This document shows, one piece after another, positions 57,211-64,000 of a stretch of DNA of 64,000 nucleotides. Position 1 is the stretch's first letter. Every line of letters begins with the position of its first letter. A model generated the notes under the pieces. That model did not search any database. It saw nothing but the letters and a program-made list of their open reading frames with translations, and had not been told where the DNA came from. The translations under genes were made by a program, and so were the position numbers. Source of the DNA: Arabidopsis thaliana (lineage: Eukaryota; Streptophyta; Magnoliopsida; Brassicales; Brassicaceae); the NCBI RefSeq assembly GCF_000001735.4, contig NC_003076.8, positions 1,860,001 through 1,924,000 of the forward strand. The letters are read 5' to 3'.

Positions 57211-58112
57211 ATGCTCGGAGATTTCATCACAAGAATCATAATGTTAGACCCTCTTTCTCTCTCGTCTTTCCTTCATCTGGTTTTATATTTAGGCATTTTC
57301 GTTCTTCTTTCTCTTAGATTTTCTGGAAAATTTGCAGATTGCTTGTGGGTTACGCGTACCCTGCATATGGATGCTACAAAAGCGTGGAAAAGAAAAAGCT
57401 TGAGATTCACGAACTTAGATACTGGTGCCAATATTGGTAAAGCTTACTAATTGTTAATAAAGAAGATTCCTTTTTTGGATAAGGGTATCTTATTCTCATA
57501 ACCATCTTATCAAAAATCCGAATTTGATTTGTAGGATCTTGGTGGCTCTTCTTACTGTTTTCGAAAGGATAGGAGACATCATTGTATCATGGTTAGTACT
57601 TATATGTCAAACTTCAAATCTCCATCATATGCTTCTTTATTGTATGAAACCTTCTGATTCATCTCATCTATCCGCAGGTTACCACTCTACGGAGAGATCA
57701 AAATCGCTCTTCTCATCTACTTATGTTACCCGAAATCACAGGTACTAACTACAGTACAATGCAATAAAAATCTAATGAGAATTCATTCTCATTCTTAGAT
57801 TCACAAAACGACCAATCTTCTTCTCTTGGTTTCTAACAGGGACTTAGCTATGTCTACGAGAAGCTACTATGTCCATACATGTCAAAACATGAATCTGACA
57901 TCGATCAAGGAATCTCTGTCTTAAAGATAAGAGGACATTTAGTAATTGCTCAACTACTGCAATGTATCTTCCACTGGAGCCTCCAAATCTTCAAGCAATT
58001 GCAACAACAATTCACCATCTATAAGGTATTCAAAACAAACATATACATCCTCAAGCTTTACTGCATCAGAGCACTCTCACCAAATCCATCACTTCCTTTG
58101 TCTACAGAATAA
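57211..58112 (+). CDS. HVA22/REEP (TB2/DP1) family membrane protein
   Basis: Five exons with GT/AG borders, 57211-57242, 57338-57436, 57535-57591, 57678-57741 and 57840-58112, give 174 residues. The start MLGDFITRII leads into the family core: LLVGYAYPAYGCYKSVEKKK, IHELRYWCQYWILVALLTVF, ERIGDIIVSWLPLYGEIKIA, and LIYLCYPKSQGLSYVYEKLL, then PYMSKHESDIDQG. These hydrophobic hairpins shape ER tubules in REEP proteins, and plant HVA22 members are often ABA- or stress-induced. The C-terminus after TIYK is uncertain: a donor at about 58025 and an acceptor at about 58056 would switch frame and give a Ser/Gln-rich tail. I cannot tie it to a named HVA22a-k member. Confidence 0.75.
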
Positions 58113-58378
58113 AAACCAATCAAAGTCAAAAGATCAACAACAAACAAGAACTTCTTTAATGTTTCTCCGTTAGAAGGTGCCTGCTATACTACTCTAAGCC
58201 ACAATCTCAATAACCGGGTTTTTAAACCGCCGGTTAACCGGAGTTTCACATGACTTCAAATTGACCACAGACGAACAAAAAAAAAAAGATTTTTCCTTTG
58301 ATATGTTTTGAATATTGTAACACTTTATTGTATACAATTCAATTCATGAAAAATCCAATTTTCTCACCAAATCAAAGT

Positions 58379-58849
58379 TTATTTGACAATCAAAGGAACA
58401 CGAAACGATTGAAAAATCCAATCAAACACACGTCGCAAGAACTGAAACCCGGCGGATAAGTGAAGCCAAACGCGGCGGAAGAATTGAGAACCAGCAGAAT
58501 CATCTGACGAAGTAAGCACCGTTGGTTGAAGATAAGACAAAGCAGCTTGCTTAACGAGACGGTTACGAATCGAGATATCTCCGGCGGCGGTGGATATAAC
58601 AGGAGAGCAGCTACCGTTGATCGACGGTAAATTGAGTGAAGAGTTAATCGGAGAAGAGATGATATCTCTGAGAGAAGTGTAAGCTACGAAAGAGGATGGT
58701 TTTACGGAGATGAGCTCGTAATCGAACGAAGACGGCGGCGTTGAAGCTATGTCGAAAGGAACTTCTGGAGGAGTTAGAGTCGTCATGTTGGATATGGATT
58801 TTGTACGGCGGAGTTGAGTCGCCGGAGATTGTGACGGCGGAATCTCCAT
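58379..58849 (-). CDS. Unknown plant protein, 156 aa
   Basis: Single-exon frame of 156 residues. The N-terminal half is Ser/Thr/Pro-rich (QSPATQLRRTKSISNMTTL), the middle has a possible conserved YELISVKPSSFVAYTSLRDI, and the C-terminal third is basic and aromatic (LVKQAALSYLQP, FFRRVWLHLSAGFQFLRRVF). That end could form an amphipathic membrane-binding helix. No catalytic motif. GC content and codon use are like its neighbours, and position matches AT5G06280. Its stop is about 265 bp from that of the HVA22-like gene facing it. Confidence 0.7.
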   Translation of the reverse strand: MEIPPSQSPATQLRRTKSISNMTTLTPPEVPFDIASTPPSSFDYELISVKPSSFVAYTSLRDIISSPINSSLNLPSINGSCSPVISTAAGDISIRNRLVKQAALSYLQPTVLTSSDDSAGSQFFRRVWLHLSAGFQFLRRVFDWIFQSFRVPLIVK

Positions 58850-59379
58850 AGTCTTTCTTCTTCTTTTTTTTTGTTTGGTTTGTTTGTGAGTTTGTGGCTG
58901 ATTGGGTTTTGCGAGTGTTTAAAGTAAGGAAGGAGGTCCAATTATTGATCTCTATGATATGTACATTTGTCACTATCTTGTGTTGTATTAATTAGTAAAG
59001 AGATACGTTTACTTTATTTGTATTTTCTTAATTATTATGATTGGAATGGAAGATAGTAGGCAAATTACAAAATTTAAGGATTGATTACTATTTTTGATGT
59101 GAAGATTAGATGGAAATATATTCGGAAATCCAACCAGCCTAAAAATAGATTTTGATTTAATTATCAAAGTATGATCATCAACACGGTGTCGTTCCGGTTC
59201 ATCGAACATTCCACTTCTTTCTTCTTGTCTGAAAAATCTAGAAGAGCAGCTATTTGGTTTCTCTATCCGATTCGTCTCTCTCACGCCCTCACGTTTATCC
59301 ACCTCATCCTCAAACCAAACCACAAGACCTCTTTTTTAAGTAACCAATCACAGAGAGATAGAGAGAGAGAACAGAGTCA
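58850..59379. other. Divergent promoter region between unknown gene and 2-Cys peroxiredoxin
   Basis: About 530 bp shared by two divergent promoters. The plus-strand leader just before the peroxiredoxin start has a GAGAGA run (59352-59369). No gene or clear TATA is seen. Confidence 0.5.
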
Positions 59380-61211
59380 ATGTCAATGGCGTCTATAGCT
59401 TCTTCTTCTTCCACCACCCTACTCTCTTCCTCTAGGGTTCTTCTTCCCTCCAAGTCTTCTCTTTTATCTCCTACCGTCTCTTTCCCCAGAATCATACCCT
59501 CTTCCTCGGCATCATCCTCTTCTCTCTGTTCCGGGTTCTCCAGTCTCGGTTCCCTCACCACCAACCGCTCCGCCTCACGCCGGAACTTCGCCGTCAAGGC
59601 TCAGGCTGTAAGTTGACTCGCAATGCCATAAATTTCTTGTATTTGCTCCATCTTCTCATTCACTATGATTGTTGTATGAATTCGTTAGCTTGTTATAATG
59701 GGATCCGTACTATTTTCCTGCTTCTTATCTCTTAAGGGTTTTGAGATCATTGGATAAAAGACTAAACTTTAAACTTTTTAGAGTTCTGCGATTTGAATTG
59801 AGCGACATTTTTGTTACCCTTCTTTCGGGTTTAATTAGGGATGGGAGGAAATGATCTGAAATTAATTAATATGATTCACATTTGGCTCATACACAGAAAT
59901 CTTTTGAGCCCTGCATAGATAGTGAACACCAGTTAAAGAACATTTTGTGTGGTTAAACAATTCGATGATCGATGACTGACTAGTGTTTATATGTTTTATG
60001 AATGCAGGATGATTTACCACTGGTCGGTAATAAGGCGCCTGATTTTGAAGCTGAGGCAGTTTTTGATCAAGAGTTCATAAAGGTACTTTCATTCCATTCA
60101 AACCTTATTTAACATGTTAGTTAGTTAAGTGTCATAAGCTAAGGTCAATGCAGTAGAGCAATGTTCTGATAGTAATCGACCTATGAATCATGGTTTCAGG
60201 TGAAGCTCTCTGAGTACATTGGCAAAAAGTATGTTATTCTATTCTTCTACCCTTTGGACTTCACTTTTGTCTGCCCCACTGGTTAGTATTCTGCTAAGGA
60301 AATAGCTTCAAAACTGAAACTCTCGCCCTCATAGTCACTGAAATTTCCAATTTTTCTTTGCTTATTCTAGAGATTACTGCCTTCAGTGACCGTTATGAAG
60401 AATTTGAGAAGCTAAACACCGAAGTATTAGGGGTCTCTGTCGACAGTGTGGTAAGTCAAATTTTTATTTCTCCACCTGAACCAAGAAAGAACATTCTGGT
60501 CTCAGCATTTTGAAAAATGGTTTCAAGTATTTGATGTACTCAGAACCTTGGCAAGTGGCAGTCTGATAATCGAATGGAACGTTTTCTTTTGGATAATGGA
60601 ACGTTTGATTCCATGTTCATGTAGTTCTCGCATCTTGCGTGGGTCCAAACAGACAGAAAGTCGGGAGGGCTCGGTGATCTGAATTATCCTCTTGTTTCGG
60701 ATATCACTAAATCCATTTCAAAATCGTTTGGAGTGCTCATCCCTGATCAGGTAAACGATTTCTTCTGACATAGTTGCATCATACTTGCATTGAGTCCAAT
60801 CCACTTGTGTTCTTTCAAGTAACGTATAGCCACTTTGAATCAAAGCATTTTGCTAATATATAAGTACAGGGCATTGCACTGAGAGGGCTTTTCATCATAG
60901 ACAAGGAAGGAGTCATTCAGCATTCCACCATCAACAACCTCGGTATTGGCCGAAGTGTTGATGAGACAATGAGAACCCTCCAGGTAATAAAGAGAAAAAT
61001 CACATCATTGAGATAGATAGATAAAGAGAGATTTGTTTTTGAGGTTTAGGGTTTAGATGCGTTATTTGTTGCTTCTTGTGATGTTGTCTTGCAGGCATTA
61101 CAGTATGTTCAAGAAAACCCGGATGAAGTGTGCCCTGCGGGATGGAAGCCAGGGGAGAAATCAATGAAACCTGACCCCAAGCTCAGCAAAGAATACTTTT
61201 CAGCTATCTAG
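59380..61211 (+). CDS. 2CPB: Chloroplast 2-Cys peroxiredoxin B
   Basis: Thiol peroxidase of the chloroplast stroma that reduces hydrogen peroxide and alkyl hydroperoxides using NTRC or thioredoxins. Seven exons, 59380-59607, 60008-60082, 60200-60281, 60371-60450, 60625-60750, 60870-60983 and 61095-61211, give 273 residues. A Ser-rich transit peptide occupies about the first 73 residues. The peroxidatic Cys126 is in FTFVCPT and the resolving Cys248 in DEVCPAGW. The GGLG motif and C-terminal YF motif (KEYFSAI), which mark the overoxidation-sensitive class, are present. Two starts are possible (MSM); the first is used here. AT5G06290; paralogue 2CPA is in the matching chromosome 3 block. Confidence 0.96.
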
Positions 61212-62041
61212 AGGCTAAGATTGAACACATGTTTGGTGAAAATTAGCAATCAGAGTTGTTTTATTCGTCTTTTCAAAGTTGGAGCAGAGTTGTTATTTTT
61301 AGCCAAAGAACCTTTGTATCTATCTCATCTTTCTCCTGTTTCTGCTATGTGATTCTCCTTAAATTGAATCAAAAATAAAGAAATCCTTCTTTTCTTTTGC
61401 CAATATTTATGTCTTTCACTTGTGTAAATAGTTTATAATAATGCAAAGAGGCAGAGTATTTTGACCATTGCAAAAAATAAATTAGAAAAATATCATGTGA
61501 GGTCACAGCTCCCTGGAATTAGATAACTATCTGATTGATTTGTTTAATAAACTTGAGTGCTCATTAAGCTAATCTCCATCTGTAGCCGACAACAAAATTA
61601 TGTTGTGGTATTACTCGGAATATTCTCCACTCGGATTAATTAAAAAATATCGTACATGATAATTTTCTGGTTAAATAAAAATCTGATACCTTTGACACGA
61701 GAAAAAAGTTAAAAACTAGAAGTTATGGATAAAATCAGAAAATAACCAAAAGAAAAGGATCGTTTTGTCATTTCTTGAAAATAGCCCTATCCTTTTTTTC
61801 CATTAAACCAAAATGTACAAAGACAAGTGGGGAGTGATAGGGTTTGGTATATACGCGGTTAGCAGTTACCCACATGGTTTATCCACTTCACACATTTAAA
61901 CCACCCCTACAAAATAATGTTTATCAAAACGACCCCAATACTTTCTTTTGTCTTCTTTCCGCCCTTACCTTCTGATGTTAAACAACTTAATTTCCGCTGT
62001 ACACTGCTTTTACCAAAAAATAAACTCCCCATAATACATCC
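61212..62041. other. Convergent 3' region between 2CPB and LOG7
   Basis: Presumed 3' UTR of 2CPB (to about 61400) followed by A/T-rich sequence and the 3' UTR of LOG7. No gene seen. Confidence 0.6.
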
Positions 62042-63507
62042 TTACGTAGCGGTAGCTACCTCCGAACCCGGTACATAACTTATCCGGTCCACTTCATCCC
62101 AAACCAATTTTGATGTTATCTCATCAAACTCCGGTTCATATTCCTATAACATCATTTTTAGAGTACGTACCATCAACAAATGAACCATGTATCGAATGTC
62201 TTATATTGGCACGAATATGAGGCTCGAAATATACCTCGAGTTGTCGAACCAACTCTTTAGCGTTTGGAGCTGAGACGATGATTCGACGAGCCATTGGGGA
62301 TATAAATCCTTCGTCCACAGCCTTATCAATAAACGTTAACAGCGAGTTGTAGTAACCATCCACGTTAAGAAGACCCACCTGTCAAAAATTATTGACCAAA
62401 AATAATGTTAGAAACCAAATATCTTTAAATAGTATAAAAGAAAGATTACGACATGGGAAGCTTCCGGTCTCACAATCAGGGGTTATGTAGTCGTACGTCG
62501 TGACAACACATCGTTTTTTATATTCAATGCATATATCATAATATTACATGCTCTTAGAATATGTACATTTTAATTTAAAATGAGAATAGTACCAAAAAAG
62601 TTTAAGAGGTATAAAGAATCCCAAAAGGAATCTTGTTCCATGTGATTATTCCGACGTAACATATGCAACCATTTGTATCTTCTTCATTCAGTCAAATTAA
62701 ACCACACATTATATGAATATAAATTCTTTTTAAGGTTTTAAATATGAGAAAAATATATCCAACACGCATATTCCGGTCGTAACTCATAACAATAATGTAA
62801 GCTCATATATCATACTTTAAAATGAATTATATAATCCGTAAAAGTTAAACGAAATTTTTTAATTTCCCTGATTACGTACCGGCTTACGGTGGATACCGAG
62901 TTGAGCCCATGTAATGACTTCCAGCAATTCTTCTAACGTACCATACCCACCTAACAATTTACCAATAGATTCATTCGACATATTTAGATCTTATCCATTT
63001 TTCTAAAGGAAATGAGTTTTATACTTTTATTACATATAAAGAATTGGATTACAAACCAGGAAGGGCAATGAATGCGTCGGCTTGGCGAGCCATTTCAGCT
63101 TTCCTTTGATGCATATCGGCCACGGCTTTAACTTCTCCGATGGTCTCACCAGTTATCTACAAATTATTATTAACATAACTTTTAGGTATCTTTATTTATT
63201 ATTGCCTCTAAAATGTGAACACCGCAAAACATCTTACATATTATATTGCATGGTCTTTTTATTGTGGGTTTAACATATAAAAATATTAGTTGGTCAAGGA
63301 GATGTATCGTGAAGGAAACCAAAAAACGCTCCAAGTCTCAATCATTCCTTTTTTGGTCCTACCACTATTTTATGTAGATCATTACAAGGCAATTTCTATC
63401 TCAATAATACTATATATATAATACCAAGTCCAACAAAATTGATATTTCATTCAATAGAGCTTTATTTGGTGCATACCTCTCTTGGCATCAAGGTTTTTGG
63501 AATGACC
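62042..63507 (-). CDS. LOG7: Cytokinin-activating phosphoribohydrolase LOG7, first exon(s) outside
   Basis: LONELY GUY enzyme that hydrolyses cytokinin riboside 5'-monophosphates to active free bases in cytosol and nucleus. In the window: exons 63477-63507, 63057-63156, 62880-62950, 62235-62378 and 62042-62143, covering the C-terminal two thirds of a protein of about 217 residues. The family motif PGGYGT (split by an intron after PG) followed by [14 protein letters not shown] is present. Arg and Glu residues of the active site (QRKAEM, TLEE) are intact. The N-terminal GGGS nucleotide loop lies beyond the right edge. Exon 62235-62378 ends LVRQLE and splices to [11 protein letters not shown]; reading through the intron would add a different tail. 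AT5G06300. Confidence 0.93.
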
Positions 63508-64000
63508 CTACAAGAGATAAGTGAATATACCGGTTAAGAATGATGTATATAAAACAAAACTGGTATGGATTTCAATCTACAATTAACTAGAAAGAAATAT
63601 GAAAATTGGCTATTTTGGTATAGATAGGTCATTGAAACGAGATTCTCTGATAGAACAAACAAACACAGATAATAAAACTAGTTGTAGCTTGAGTTTAGTA
63701 AAATAATTTAAAAAGCAAAGAGACAGTTTTGGACAAAGGAAACATGCACAGATCCTTTTTTGTCGTTGTTATGTTACCTCTCTAATGAAACTCAAGTATC
63801 TCTTCATATAACCAAAGAAGATTAATCAACTTATCAAATTCTATGCGACAAAAACAATAGGTTAATAGCCATCATGTAGATAGTCATAATCAACGGTCAA
63901 ATGTTTGAAACACAATGATGATTTATAGCTTACTTCCCTAGCAAATACATCATCATATAAATAGATACATAGAAAGAGAGAGAGAACAAACCCTAGAACA
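63508..64000 (-). other. Intron of LOG7
   Basis: No exon-like stretch is seen from the acceptor at 63508-63509 to the window edge, so this is intronic DNA of LOG7. Confidence 0.7.

Overview
The window is nuclear DNA from a flowering plant. Genes have many short introns with GT/AG borders, the intergenic DNA is AT-rich, and promoters carry plant motifs (GGCCCA site II boxes, TATA boxes, MSA boxes). Gene content and order match my recollection of Arabidopsis thaliana chromosome 5, about AT5G06150 to AT5G06300. Locus names come from recognising the proteins, not from a database search. Every exon chain given below was assembled by hand, keeps frame, and uses GT/AG borders.

Layout: B-type cyclin CYCB1;2 (minus, 3' end outside); splicing factor SF3a60/ATROPOS (minus); a gene-poor stretch with a possible non-coding transcript and a COG2-like pseudogene fragment; sucrose transporter SUC9 (plus); an ELM1-like DUF1022 gene (plus); a duplicated LETM1-like gene fragment; a 66-aa membrane protein (minus); a broken copy of the ELM1-like gene's end; CASP4 (plus); the RRM protein S-RBP11 (plus); an 18-exon LETM1-like gene (plus) facing TBL9 (minus) with 40 bp between stop codons; EMB2735 (plus); B3 repressor DPA4/NGAL3 (minus); about 8.7 kb of AT-rich repeat-bearing DNA; a TLD/EF-hand protein (minus) back to back with a small secreted or membrane coiled-coil protein (plus) whose 5' region is tandemly duplicated; about 5.5 kb without genes; GIR1 (plus) with a 110-bp inverted repeat just downstream; an HVA22/REEP-family gene (plus) facing an unknown 156-aa gene (minus); 2-Cys peroxiredoxin B (plus); and LOG7 (minus, first exon outside).

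This is an ordinary euchromatic arm, not an operon or gene cluster; neighbours mostly have unrelated jobs (cell cycle, splicing, sugar transport, Casparian strip, wall acetylation, leaf and seed patterning, epidermal repression, redox, cytokinin activation). Many of them have paralogues in the same order on chromosome 3 (about AT3G11520 to AT3G11630), as expected of a block kept from a whole-genome duplication.

I found no convincing new biological system. The most distinctive signals are local: short DNA-level duplications that left gene fragments between 8.3 and 17 kb, the duplicated 5' leader at 45.4-46.5 kb, the TA-flanked inverted repeat after GIR1, and five MSA-core boxes upstream of the cyclin.
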